In this document: piece by piece, positions 8,948 through 17,100 of the stretch
Layout of the letters: every line of letters begins with the position of its first letter
Position numbering within the stretch: the first letter of the stretch is position 1
Source of the DNA: Alphaproteobacteria bacterium
GTDB taxonomy: Bacteria > Pseudomonadota > Alphaproteobacteria > Rickettsiales > UBA1997
DNA length: 64,000 nt
Direction: 5' to 3'
Assembly: GCA_014190355.1 (NCBI GenBank)
Contig: BJGH01000005.1
Span: forward strand, 1-64,000
The notes under the pieces: generated by a model
Seen by the model: only the letters and a program-made list of their open reading frames with translations
Told to the model about the DNA's origin: nothing
The model's database searches: none
Made by a program: the position numbers and the translations under genes

Positions 8948-9712
8948 TTATATGTCAAAAGAGGAGAGTGGCTTGACAGGAAAGTAATTTCTTTCTGGTT
9001 TAATTTCCGCAATATTTTTCTTTTTTCTTCTGCGTCTACGATCCCTTTTAACTTTTCTAACTTTACCAGATTCCATATAAAGTCGTGATTTAATGTAGCG
9101 ATCAACAACTTCTTCAAATTCTTCGATATTGTTATTAAAAAAATGATCACCATTGGCAATTATACTGTATTGAACTTCTGCCCCATCGCGAGCTGATAGT
9201 CTCTCGGCTAGTTTAGCTGAATCAGATTCTTTAGTAACCTCATCCTTATCGCCTTGAACAATTAGTCCACATGATGAACAAGGAACTATAAAATTAAAAT
9301 CATATTTAGTGGCAGGAGGAGCAACCAGAATATAGTTTTCGAGCTCGGGTCTACGCATTACGGTTTGCAAAGCAATCCACGCTCCAAAAGAAAAACCAGC
9401 AATCCAGAACTCTGTAGCTTCCATATTCTGATCGTGAAGCCAGTTAATCACTGCCGTTGCATCAAGAAGTTCACCAACTCCATTGTCAAATTTACCTTGA
9501 GATCTTCCAACTCCTCGAAAATTAATTCTTAGAACCGAAAAACCATTATTGACAAAACTACGATAAAGACTGTAGGTGATTTTATTGTTCATAGTTCCAC
9601 CGTAAAGCGGATGAGGATGAAGCACTAACGCTACCGGAGCTTTAGGATTGCTGTTTTGATGATATCGACCCTCAATACGACCTTCTGGACCATTGATAAT
9701 TACCTCAGGCAT
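8948..9712 (-). CDS. Alpha/beta hydrolase with Arg/Lys-rich C-terminal tail
   Basis: This 254-residue protein has the alpha/beta-hydrolase fold seen in proteins annotated as YqiA/KFA-like or dienelactone-type hydrolases. The oxyanion region is HPHPLYGGTMNN, the nucleophile elbow is GFSFGA, the acid is in VQGDKDEVT, and the catalytic His is in ANGDHFF. After the domain comes an unusually basic tail of about 40 residues with RDRRRRRKKK, absent from typical family members. The tail could bind nucleic acid or acidic membrane. The substrate is unknown. The ATG start at 9712 (MPEVIINGPEGRIEG) matches the family N-terminus. It is separated by about 130 bp from the small upstream gene on the same strand. 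Confidence 0.83.
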   Translation of the reverse strand: MPEVIINGPEGRIEGRYHQNSNPKAPVALVLHPHPLYGGTMNNKITYSLYRSFVNNGFSVLRINFRGVGRSQGKFDNGVGELLDATAVINWLHDQNMEATEFWIAGFSFGAWIALQTVMRRPELENYILVAPPATKYDFNFIVPCSSCGLIVQGDKDEVTKESDSAKLAERLSARDGAEVQYSIIANGDHFFNNNIEEFEEVVDRYIKSRLYMESGKVRKVKRDRRRRRKKKNIAEIKPERNYFPVKPLSSFDI

Positions 9713-9845
9713 AGCTGAATATTGTAAATTAAATTCTTAAATAAGATAAATTAAAAAAAATATCTTCTAATATTTTTTAATTAGATATGTTAAAAAACAA
9801 GTCTTTTTGTTAAAAAAAATATTACTATACAAAAAATTTCTAAAA

Positions 9846-10046
9846 CTAATTTGTAGCCTCATCCCAATTGATAGGTTTACCAGTTTCATCAACAGCCAAT
9901 TGACTGCTACCAGCATATTTTGCTGACATATATTTACCATGTCCTGCATGAACTCCATAATAGAAAACAGGTTCAACATCTTTACCTTTGTATTTCTTTT
10001 TTTCAATATTTTTTACCCTATTTTTAGGGTTGTTCTTAGTACCCAT
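9846..10046 (-). CDS. Small conserved-looking hypothetical protein
   Basis: From the ATG at 10046 this encodes 66 residues: a Lys/Asn-rich start, then KGKDVEPVFYYGVHAGHGKYMSAKYAG and PINWDEATN. The balanced residues and glycine/histidine pattern look genuinely coding, unlike the overlapping frame at 9767-10006. An in-frame TTG at 10079 would add 11 residues. I vaguely recognise similar small proteins in intracellular bacteria but cannot name a family or function. There is no signal peptide. The small size and basic N-terminus are compatible with a ribosome- or nucleic-acid-associated protein, but this is a guess. Confidence 0.5.
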   Translation of the reverse strand: MGTKNNPKNRVKNIEKKKYKGKDVEPVFYYGVHAGHGKYMSAKYAGSSQLAVDETGKPINWDEATN

Positions 10047-10360
10047 AAGAAGTAATAATTTATTTGTTAAATAAGCCAAAGTATATTAGCTCACCGCAGG
10101 AAAAAATTAAGTTCACTGCAATTTAAGTTGCTATATTTTTCACTAATACGCTAAGGAAGTAATTTTAAAAAACTGTAAAATATTTATAAAAATATTTAAA
10201 ATTGATATTAAAATTATTTTAAGCAATAATTGTTATGAAATTGCTAACGATAATTAATTATTTATTTTAAAGAAAAATACATTATAATAATATAGTGTTT
10301 TTTTAAAAAAACTCTTTTTACATTTTAAATAATTACAGCTCTAAAATCAAGATTTAATTT

Positions 10361-11635
10361 ATGACTAAATTTAACCGACTAAAAGATTGCGTAGTTAATA
10401 ATAAAGCAGTTATTGTACGCGTTGACTTCAATGTTCCTATTGTTAATGGTAAAATTGAGGATGATACTAGAATAAAAGCTTGTATCCCAACGCTAAAATA
10501 TCTTTTGGAAAATAATGCAAAAGTAATCGTGATATCTCATTTTGGAAGACCTGAAGGCAAATTTGAAGAATCGATGTCCTTGGGACAAATCGTTAATCAT
10601 GTTTCCAAATTGCTTCAGCCCTATCAAGTAAACTTTGCTAAGGATTGTATTGGTCCCAAAGCTCAAGAAATGATCGCTAAAACTAATTATGGTCAATTAA
10701 TAATTCTTGAAAATTTACGATTTCATAAAGGCGAAACTAAAAATGATGAAGCATTTAGTTCACAATTGGCAAGCCTTGGCAATCTTTATGTTAACGATGC
10801 CTTTTCGTGTTCTCATCGCAGTCATGCCTCAATAACAGGCATTTCCACAAAATTAAAATCTTGTGCAGGTTTACTTATGGAAAATGAATTAGATAATTTA
10901 AGTAATCTTTTAGAAAATGCTCAAAAGCCAATGATGGCGATAGTTGGTGGAGCAAAAGTTTCAACCAAAATTGATCTTTTAAAAGCTCTTGTTAAAAAAG
11001 CCCAAACCATTGTTGTTGGCGGAGGAATGGCTAATACTTTTCTTTATGCTCAAGGTTATAAAATTGCAAAATCATTATGTGAAAAAGAATTGGCCTTAAA
11101 TGCTTTGGAAATAATTGATTTAGCAAAAAAATCTGACTGTCAAATTATCTTGCCTTTTGAAGTGGTAGTTGCTAAAAAATTTGAAAAAAATGCCATAAGT
11201 CGAACAATTTCAGTGGATAAGATTGATGATGAGGAAATGATTTTAGATATCGGAGCAAATTCTGTAAAAAATATTACTGATGATTTAACTTCACATAAAA
11301 CTGTTCTTTGGAATGGTCCACTTGGAGCATTTGAATTAGAGCCATTTAATACTGGTACGCATGCTTTAGCTTTAGCAATTGCTGATCTAACTCAACGCAA
11401 AAAAATTATTTCAATTGCAGGTGGTGGTGATGTAGTATCGGCAATTAATTCATGCAATATGTTTGATAAATTCACATATATTTCAACAGCCGGAGGAGCA
11501 TTCCTTGAATGGCTTGAAGGTAAAGATTTACCCGGAATTATTGCCTTGAAAGACTCTGCAAAAATAAATTCATCTAAAGAAAATGAAAATGTTATTAAAT
11601 TTGATAACAAACCCAAAAATATCTCAAATTTATAA
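10361..11635 (+). CDS. pgk: Phosphoglycerate kinase
   Basis: Pgk interconverts 1,3-bisphosphoglycerate and 3-phosphoglycerate with ADP/ATP. The N-terminal signature VIVRVDFNVPI, the substrate-binding HFGRPEG, LLENLRFHKGE, the mid-domain AIVGGAKVSTK and VVGGGMANTFLYAQG, and the C-terminal AGGGDVVSAI and STAGGAFLEWLEG are all present. At 424 residues it is slightly longer than usual because of a Lys/Asn-rich tail after the canonical end at LPGI.AL. It heads a tight cluster with purN (2-nt gap), def and gspF. A TATAAT-like box at 10283-10288 could be its promoter, but no clear -35 accompanies it. Confidence 0.96.
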   Translation: MTKFNRLKDCVVNNKAVIVRVDFNVPIVNGKIEDDTRIKACIPTLKYLLENNAKVIVISHFGRPEGKFEESMSLGQIVNHVSKLLQPYQVNFAKDCIGPKAQEMIAKTNYGQLIILENLRFHKGETKNDEAFSSQLASLGNLYVNDAFSCSHRSHASITGISTKLKSCAGLLMENELDNLSNLLENAQKPMMAIVGGAKVSTKIDLLKALVKKAQTIVVGGGMANTFLYAQGYKIAKSLCEKELALNALEIIDLAKKSDCQIILPFEVVVAKKFEKNAISRTISVDKIDDEEMILDIGANSVKNITDDLTSHKTVLWNGPLGAFELEPFNTGTHALALAIADLTQRKKIISIAGGGDVVSAINSCNMFDKFTYISTAGGAFLEWLEGKDLPGIIALKDSAKINSSKENENVIKFDNKPKNISNL

Positions 11636-11637
11636 TT

Positions 11638-12228
11638 ATGACCAGAAAGATCAAAACAGCAATTCTAATATCGGGTCGAGGTAGCAATATGCAAGCCTTG
11701 ATAAAAGCTAGTCTTGATTCAGATTTTCCAGCGCAAATTGTTTTAGTGTTGTCCAATAAAGCAGATGCTACGGGTTTGAAATTCGCTGAGCAGAATGATA
11801 TTGCTACTGCAGTTATTGAACATAAAAAGTTTGCAAATCGCCAAGATTTTGATCAAAAAATTGATGAGGTTTTGCAAAGTTATCAAGTTGAATTAGTATG
11901 TTTGGCTGGTTTTATGAGAATTTTATCACCGCAATTGGTAAAAAAATGGCATAAAAAAATGATTAACATTCATCCCTCTCTTTTACCAAACTTTAAAGGA
12001 GCAAATGCAGTACTTGATGCTTTAAATGCTCAAGTTAAAATCACTGGTTGTACAACTCACTTTGTCAGTGAAGAAGTTGACTCAGGTGAAATTATTCTGC
12101 AATCGCAAGTTATAATTGCATCTGATGATAATTTAGCAAGTTTAAGTGCTAAAATTCTTGATCAAGAGCATTTAATTTATCCTCATAGTTTAAAAATAGT
12201 TTGTGAAAATTTATTAAAAAAAATATAG
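11638..12228 (+). CDS. purN: Phosphoribosylglycinamide formyltransferase PurN
   Basis: PurN transfers a formyl group from 10-formyl-THF to GAR, step 3 of purine synthesis. The phosphate-binding SGRGSNMQALI, the catalytic segment NIHPSLLPNFKG (Asn and His), and the conserved Asp in TTHFVSEEVDSGEII are visible. The 196-residue length is typical. It starts 2 nt after the pgk stop and ends 7 nt before def, so it is co-transcribed. With purH at 17729 and folD at 35658 it indicates de novo purine synthesis. Confidence 0.95.
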   Translation: MTRKIKTAILISGRGSNMQALIKASLDSDFPAQIVLVLSNKADATGLKFAEQNDIATAVIEHKKFANRQDFDQKIDEVLQSYQVELVCLAGFMRILSPQLVKKWHKKMINIHPSLLPNFKGANAVLDALNAQVKITGCTTHFVSEEVDSGEIILQSQVIIASDDNLASLSAKILDQEHLIYPHSLKIVCENLLKKI

Positions 12229-12235
12229 TTTAGTT

Positions 12236-12808
12236 ATGTCTAAAATTTTACCTTTAGTTATTTCACCAGATCCACTCCTCAAGGAAATATCATTGCCAGT
12301 GGAAAAATTTGATAATGAATTAAAAACCTTGGTTGATGATATGTTTTTAACGATGTATGCTAATGATGGGATAGGTTTAGCTGGAGTTCAAGTTGGAGTT
12401 TTAAAGAGAGTTTTGGTAATGGATCTTGATTATGAAGAAGATGAGCAAGAAAAATTTAAGCATAGTCATGCTGGAAATCATCATAATTGTCACCATGTTT
12501 TTGTTAAAAATACTAATCCACTCTGTTTTATTAATCCACAAATCATTGATTCATCAGATGATAAAACTGAATTTAAGGAAGGTTGCTTGTCGTTTCCGCA
12601 AGCTCGTGCAGAAGTAATTCGTCCCATGAAAGTTAAGGTGAAGTATTTTGACCTAACAGGCAAAGAAAAGCTTGAAGAAATGGAAGGTTTAATGGCAATA
12701 TGTATTCAACATGAAATTGATCATCTCAATGGTATTACTTTTGTTGATAGAATTTCTAAGTTAAAAAGAGAAATGATTCTTCGTAAAATGAAAAAATTAA
12801 ATAGATAA
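12236..12808 (+). CDS. def: Peptide deformylase with a His-rich insertion
   Basis: Def removes the N-terminal formyl group from nascent proteins using a metal ion. All three motifs are present: GIGLAGVQVG (motif 1), EGCLSFP (motif 2, Cys ligand) and QHEIDHLNG (motif 3, HExxH). The protein is 190 residues, longer than most because of an insertion around residues 63-92 that is acidic then His-rich (HSHAGNHHNCHHVF). Ordinary deformylases have a short linker there, leading into NPxxxINPxI. The extra His and Cys could bind metal. The gene lies between purN and gspF with single-digit gaps. Confidence 0.93.
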   Translation: MSKILPLVISPDPLLKEISLPVEKFDNELKTLVDDMFLTMYANDGIGLAGVQVGVLKRVLVMDLDYEEDEQEKFKHSHAGNHHNCHHVFVKNTNPLCFINPQIIDSSDDKTEFKEGCLSFPQARAEVIRPMKVKVKYFDLTGKEKLEEMEGLMAICIQHEIDHLNGITFVDRISKLKREMILRKMKKLNR

Positions 12809-12811
12809 TTA

Positions 12812-14005
12812 ATGTTTCGTTATCGCTACAAAGCAATAGATCAAAACGGAAAAACTGTTAATGGTAAAATGTCGGCAGAAAATCCTGCAGAGCTTTTGAC
12901 GATGCTTCGAGCGAATTCCTTAGAATTGATTTCATACAGTCAGGACAAGGTTGGAGGAGGGTTATTTTCTAAAATTAAAACTGCTGATTTAATTTCGATT
13001 TTCGTTCACTTGGAGCAATTAGAAAAAGCAGGTGTATCAATTATTGACTCGATTGCCGATCTCAAAGAAAATGCTGATAGTATTAAAGTTAGAAATCTGA
13101 TGCATGAAATTTATGAAGCAATTAAAAATGGTAGTTTATTTTCGGAAAGCTTAACAAAACATCCGCATGTTTTTAATAAAATATACATTGGTTTGATTGC
13201 CATGGGTGAAAAAACCGGTAACCTTGCCAATGCTTTTGCCAGTATTATTGAGGATATTAAATGGAATAATGATATTAATCGTAAAACTTCCAAAGCTATT
13301 CGTGGACCAATGTTTGGGATATTGATTATGTTTATCGTATTAGGGGTAATGACTTCAGTTGTTGTTCCTAAAGTTACGGCATTTTTAACAGCTCAAAGTA
13401 TTGATTTACCAGGCATGACCGTTGCCCTTATTGCTTTTTCAGATTTTATGAAAAATTACTGGTACATTATGATTATTATTCCAATTGTTTTTTATATAAT
13501 TATAAAAATTTTACAAACATCAGAAAAACTGGCAATTAAAATTGATGATTTAAAAATAAAGGTTCCTGTTTTTGGACCAATCATTAAAAAAATTGACTCA
13601 GCAAAATTTTGTCAATTCTTTGCTTTAACTTTTAGAAGTGGTCTAGGGGTTTTAGACTGCTTGGAATCTGCTTCAGGAGTTATCAAAAACAAGGCTATTA
13701 AAAGATCAATTATTCAAGTTAAAGATCAAGTTTCAGATGGACAATCAATGACTAAATCAATTAGTGCAACTGGATATTTTCCAAGCCTTGTAGTGAGAAT
13801 GTTTAAAGTTGGTGAGGAAAGCGGTAACATGGAAAGTGCTCTTCAAAATATTAAGTTCTTTTATGATCGAGAAATTAATGACTCAATCGACAAAATTGTT
13901 GGGATGATTCAACCAACTATTACTCTTGTTATGGGCTTAATGATTGCTTGGATTACTATTGCTGTATTTGGTCCAATATACTCAACATTCTCTAATATTC
14001 AATAA
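12812..14005 (+). CDS. Type II secretion / type IV pilus inner-membrane platform protein (GspF/PilC)
   Basis: This 397-residue polytopic protein has two T2SSF domains. The N-terminal YRYKAIDQNGKTVNGKMSAENPAEL segment is the classical GspF/PilC start. The first T2SSF repeat is about residues 60-185, with the second about 260-385 (FCQFFALTFRSGLGVLDCLESA, EESGNMESALQNI). Hydrophobic helices lie near 165-190, 215-235 and 365-390. It would form the inner-membrane platform for pseudopilin assembly, and so is the natural partner of the prepilin-like proteins in this window. No PilB/GspE ATPase, prepilin peptidase or secretin lies nearby; the gene is tucked behind def by 3 nt. Confidence 0.9.
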   Translation: MFRYRYKAIDQNGKTVNGKMSAENPAELLTMLRANSLELISYSQDKVGGGLFSKIKTADLISIFVHLEQLEKAGVSIIDSIADLKENADSIKVRNLMHEIYEAIKNGSLFSESLTKHPHVFNKIYIGLIAMGEKTGNLANAFASIIEDIKWNNDINRKTSKAIRGPMFGILIMFIVLGVMTSVVVPKVTAFLTAQSIDLPGMTVALIAFSDFMKNYWYIMIIIPIVFYIIIKILQTSEKLAIKIDDLKIKVPVFGPIIKKIDSAKFCQFFALTFRSGLGVLDCLESASGVIKNKAIKRSIIQVKDQVSDGQSMTKSISATGYFPSLVVRMFKVGEESGNMESALQNIKFFYDREINDSIDKIVGMIQPTITLVMGLMIAWITIAVFGPIYSTFSNIQ

Positions 14006-14054
14006 TTCTATTGAAAATTAACAACACTAATTAAAAAAATTTAGTTTATTTTAA

Positions 14055-14747
14055 ATGATATTAAACATTAATCAACCATATTTAGTTTTAGGAATTGGCA
14101 CTGATATCGGCAAAACTTTTATAGTTGAAAACTTACTAAAAAAATATCATTTAGCTAAAGCCATTAAACCAATTGCAACAGGATTCAATCCCTTAGATCT
14201 TTCAAGTGATACGATGAGAATTTTAAAGGTTCTCAAAGACAACAAATATGATTTTGAAAAAGAAATAAAATATTTTAAAATTGATTTGCCTTCACAAAAA
14301 TACTATCAGCTTGTTAGTCCTTTTGTTTTTGAAAAACCAACATCACCTAATCTGGTTGGCGATATTGACTATGATCAACTGCTAGATTTTTGTTCTTCAC
14401 AAATTAATTTTGCTCAACAAAATCACCTCAACCTTATCATCGAATCAGCAGGCGGAGTAATGACTCCAATCAACAACCACAAAACCTTTTTGCATCTTGC
14501 GCAAGATCTTAAAATTAAAATAATTTTAGTAAGTTCAAACTATCTTGGAGCAATATCCCACACCCTCACAGCAATTGAAACAATAACCAAAAATAATTTA
14601 GCAATAGATCATATCATCATCAATGACGAACTAAGTAGTAATCAGAATTTTTTCAAAAATTATCCAGATTTAACTTTTCAGGAAATCTCACAAACTTTAA
14701 AAAATTTTTGCGACATTAAAATTTCCCAACTAAAAGAAATATTTTAA
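14055..14747 (+). CDS. bioD: Dethiobiotin synthetase BioD
   Basis: BioD closes the ureido ring of biotin's precursor using ATP and CO2. The P-loop-like GIGTDIGKTFIVENLL matches the BioD G-T-D-T-x-x-G-K-T motif, followed by KAIKPIATGF, SPFVFEKPTSPNLV, and IIESAGGVMTPIN. At 230 residues it is normal length. It is an isolated biotin gene: no bioA, bioB or bioF is in the window. It lies 49 bp after gspF and 88 bp before argB on the same strand. Confidence 0.92.
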   Translation: MILNINQPYLVLGIGTDIGKTFIVENLLKKYHLAKAIKPIATGFNPLDLSSDTMRILKVLKDNKYDFEKEIKYFKIDLPSQKYYQLVSPFVFEKPTSPNLVGDIDYDQLLDFCSSQINFAQQNHLNLIIESAGGVMTPINNHKTFLHLAQDLKIKIILVSSNYLGAISHTLTAIETITKNNLAIDHIIINDELSSNQNFFKNYPDLTFQEISQTLKNFCDIKISQLKEIF

Positions 14748-14835
14748 GTATTTTAAGCTTTGAAAAAAATCTTGATTGATAAAATGATAAGTTTTTAATA
14801 AAAATAATATTAATTAATTTTTTAACTTTTTAACT

Positions 14836-15792
14836 ATGAGTAATTCAAATAACGAAATAAAAAACAGTGAAATTATTCCTTTGGAAAATATTTCTTTGCA
14901 AAAGGAAAAAGATTTTCAGGATTGGGCGAAGAAGGCCGATGTGCTGTGTGAAGCTTTGCCGTATTTGCGAAAGTTTAGTGGTGAAACTTTTGTTATAAAA
15001 TTTGGTGGATCGGCGATGGGTGGTGATTCAAATTTAAAAAATTTTGCTAAAAACTTGGTATTGTTAAAACAAGTTGGAATAAATCCGGTGGTGGTGCATG
15101 GTGGTGGTCCGCAAATTGGTAAAATGTTAGAAAAACTAAATATTAAAACTAGTTTTGTTGATGGTTTGAGAGTTACCGATGCTGATACGGTTGATGTAGT
15201 GGAGATGGTTTTGGCAGGTTCAATAAATAAGGCAATTGTTAAAGAAATTAATCAGGCTGCAGGAAAAGCTATCGGGATTTGTGGTAAAGATGGCAATTTA
15301 ATTATGGCGAAGCGTGCTACTAAAACTAAAAAAGATCCGCACTCAAATATCGAACAAATTTTGAATTTAGGTTATGTAGGTGAGCCAGTAGCTATTGATG
15401 TTGAGGTTTTAGAGTTATTTGATGGAACAGAGATTATTCCAGTAATTGCTCCTATTGGGATTGGTGCAAATGGTGAAACTTTTAATATTAATGCCGATAC
15501 AGTTGCGGGGGCAATTGCATCAGCACTTAAAGCTTCAAAATTAATTATGCTATCTGATGTTGATGGAGTTTTACTTCCCAATGGAGAATTAGTTAGTCAT
15601 CTTAACTGTGTTACAGCCTCTCAAATGATTGAAGATAAGATAATTTCTGGAGGAATGATTCCTAAAGTAGAAACATGTATTAATGCAGTTGAAAATGGCG
15701 TAAGCTATGCTCACATTTTAAATGGCTCAGTAGATAACATTTTGCTTATGGAATTATTTACTAAAAGTGGGGCAGGAACAATGATTGCATAA
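14836..15792 (+). CDS. argB: Acetylglutamate kinase ArgB
   Basis: ArgB phosphorylates N-acetylglutamate in arginine (or carbamoyl/urea-linked) biosynthesis. The amino-acid kinase fold shows FVIKFGGSAMG, PVVVHGGGPQIGKML, GLRVTDADTVDVVEMVLAG, NADTVAGAIASALKASKLIMLSDVDGVL and GGMIPKVETC. It has 318 residues including an N-terminal extension of about 30. The gene's base composition is a little richer in G than its neighbours (for example runs of ggtggt). It lies 19 bp before prepilin copy 3; no other arg genes are in the window. Confidence 0.94.
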   Translation: MSNSNNEIKNSEIIPLENISLQKEKDFQDWAKKADVLCEALPYLRKFSGETFVIKFGGSAMGGDSNLKNFAKNLVLLKQVGINPVVVHGGGPQIGKMLEKLNIKTSFVDGLRVTDADTVDVVEMVLAGSINKAIVKEINQAAGKAIGICGKDGNLIMAKRATKTKKDPHSNIEQILNLGYVGEPVAIDVEVLELFDGTEIIPVIAPIGIGANGETFNINADTVAGAIASALKASKLIMLSDVDGVLLPNGELVSHLNCVTASQMIEDKIISGGMIPKVETCINAVENGVSYAHILNGSVDNILLMELFTKSGAGTMIA

Positions 15793-15811
15793 ACTATAAA
15801 CTTATTTTTTT

Positions 15812-16723
15812 ATGAAATTTAACAATTCGCTAAAAGCATTCTCTTTAATTGAATTATCGATTGTAATTTTAATAATCGGTATATTAGTAGCCGGTGTTAC
15901 TGGATCTTCGAGATTAGTTAGTCAAATGCGCTTGGTTTCTGCTCGCTCAATCACCAAAAGTTCTCCTGTTACAACCATCAGTGGTTTATCATTATGGTAT
16001 GAAACAACTGATGAAAATTCATTAATTAGTGCTGTTAATGGCAATAGCCCAAGCAATAATGATCGGATCTCTTCATGGAATGATATTAATCCTTCGCAAA
16101 TTACCAAGATTAATATTGGTCAAACTAACGATGCTCTTCGTCCAATATACACAAGTAATAGTCCAATTAATGGCTTACCATCATTATTATTTAACAATAA
16201 TGAATATCTTGAGTTAATAGCAAGTGGATCAGGGCAATTACCATTGAGAGCCGGAGATGATACTTATACTTTTATTGCAGTTTGGCGATCATTATTTCCT
16301 AGTTTTTCACAAACTGTTGTTGAGCAAAATTCAAATACTGTTAATTTAATAATTGGAGCTAGAGCAGCTATGTTGCTTTATAGTTTTGGTGGATGGGGAT
16401 TTAATGGTGAAGGTAACGATAGTTCAACCGTATCAATCAATTATAATTCTAATAGAATTGGCATAATAACAAATAATAATGGGGTAATAAATATTTATGA
16501 CAATAAATTATCAACGCCAACATTATCAGGTTCAATAAATAATAATTTGGCAAATGTTTCTGAAGCTGGATTGTTTGTTGGAGCCAAAGGAAATTCTGCT
16601 CGTTTGGAAAAATTTTATGGATATATTTCTGAAATAATAATTTTTGATAAGGTTTTGAATGTTGATGAAATAAATGAGATAACTAAGTATCTTGCCAGAA
16701 AGTATGGCATCGTATTATCTTAA
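15812..16723 (+). CDS. Prepilin-type protein with LamG-like body (copy 3)
   Basis: This 303-residue protein has leader MKFNNSLKA followed by FSLIELSIVILIIGILVAG, so processing before Phe with Glu at +5 is predicted. The body resembles copies 1 and 2: SGLSLWYET, a WNDINP turn, PINGLPSLLFNNNEYLEL, TFIAVWRS, and a terminal IIFDKVLNVDEINEITKYLARKYGI. The shared start and end with a variable middle indicates a dispersed paralogous family. It follows argB by 19 bp on the same strand and lies under 2 kb from the gspF/pilC gene. Probable function is a surface-exposed pseudopilin. Confidence 0.82.
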   Translation: MKFNNSLKAFSLIELSIVILIIGILVAGVTGSSRLVSQMRLVSARSITKSSPVTTISGLSLWYETTDENSLISAVNGNSPSNNDRISSWNDINPSQITKINIGQTNDALRPIYTSNSPINGLPSLLFNNNEYLELIASGSGQLPLRAGDDTYTFIAVWRSLFPSFSQTVVEQNSNTVNLIIGARAAMLLYSFGGWGFNGEGNDSSTVSINYNSNRIGIITNNNGVINIYDNKLSTPTLSGSINNNLANVSEAGLFVGAKGNSARLEKFYGYISEIIIFDKVLNVDEINEITKYLARKYGIVLS

Positions 16724-16768
16724 ATGAATTGACTTAAAACTTATATATTGCTTTTTTGTAATATAATA

Positions 16769-16842
16769 TCGGGAGCCACCACTGCGTAACCCATACGCAT
16801 TGCTGTATTTCTCAGAAAGTTTTTTATTTCAGCAACTCCCGA
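16769..16842. ncRNA. Possible structured RNA: three-way junction element of 74 nt
   Basis: A 7-bp perfect outer stem pairs 16769-16775 with 16836-16842. Inside are a hairpin with a 6-bp stem (16783-16788 with 16794-16799, 5-nt loop) and a second stem (16800-16805 with 16830-16835). The two inner helices abut directly, and a 7-nt strand joins the outer stem to the first hairpin. The local GC content stands out from the flanking DNA. Helices of this number and quality are unlikely by chance, but the orientation is unknown and no known RNA family fits: it lacks a tRNA T-arm and a full TPP-riboswitch core. It lies between prepilin copy 3 and cmk. Confidence 0.4.
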
Positions 16843-17100
16843 CTTAATAAAATTTTAAAAATTATTCATTTATTTTGCAAGAGTTATTAATATAAAATAA
16901 AAAAAATAAAATACTTTTAATAACTGTTAACTTTTAACATTCTTAAATTAAAAATTTATATATTTTTTTTATTTAGTCATCAGATGATGATTACAGTGGT
17001 AATAAAATTAACATTTTCAAATTAATTAAAAATTGTAAAATTAGGTATTTACTTTTTTTATCAAAAAATACTATTTATTTAAAAATTAAATACAAAACTT
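16843..17100. other. AT-rich leader region upstream of cmk
   Basis: Very AT-rich DNA with no coding potential that I can support. A small inverted repeat (tcatc with gatga around 16978-16990) is the only visible structure. The promoter for cmk-purH should lie here, but several AT-rich boxes compete and none is decisive. Confidence 0.35.

Noticed and set aside
9767..10006. Overlapping frame on the minus strand near the small protein gene
   Set aside because: It overlaps the more protein-like frame at 9846-10046 and its composition (Lys/Asn/Met-rich with F/L runs) looks like translated AT-rich DNA.
10283..10288. TATAAT promoter box for pgk
   Set aside because: The box is perfect but no acceptable -35 hexamer lies 16-18 bp upstream, and AT-rich DNA gives many such boxes by chance.
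16769..16842. A TPP riboswitch or a tRNA in the three-way-junction element
   Set aside because: The reverse strand has a thi-box-like CTGAGAAATAC and a P3-like GAAA/TTTC pair, but the conserved second half of the TPP core is missing and no thiamin gene follows on that strand. The seven-base closing stem suggests a tRNA, but there is no T-arm or anticodon arm.
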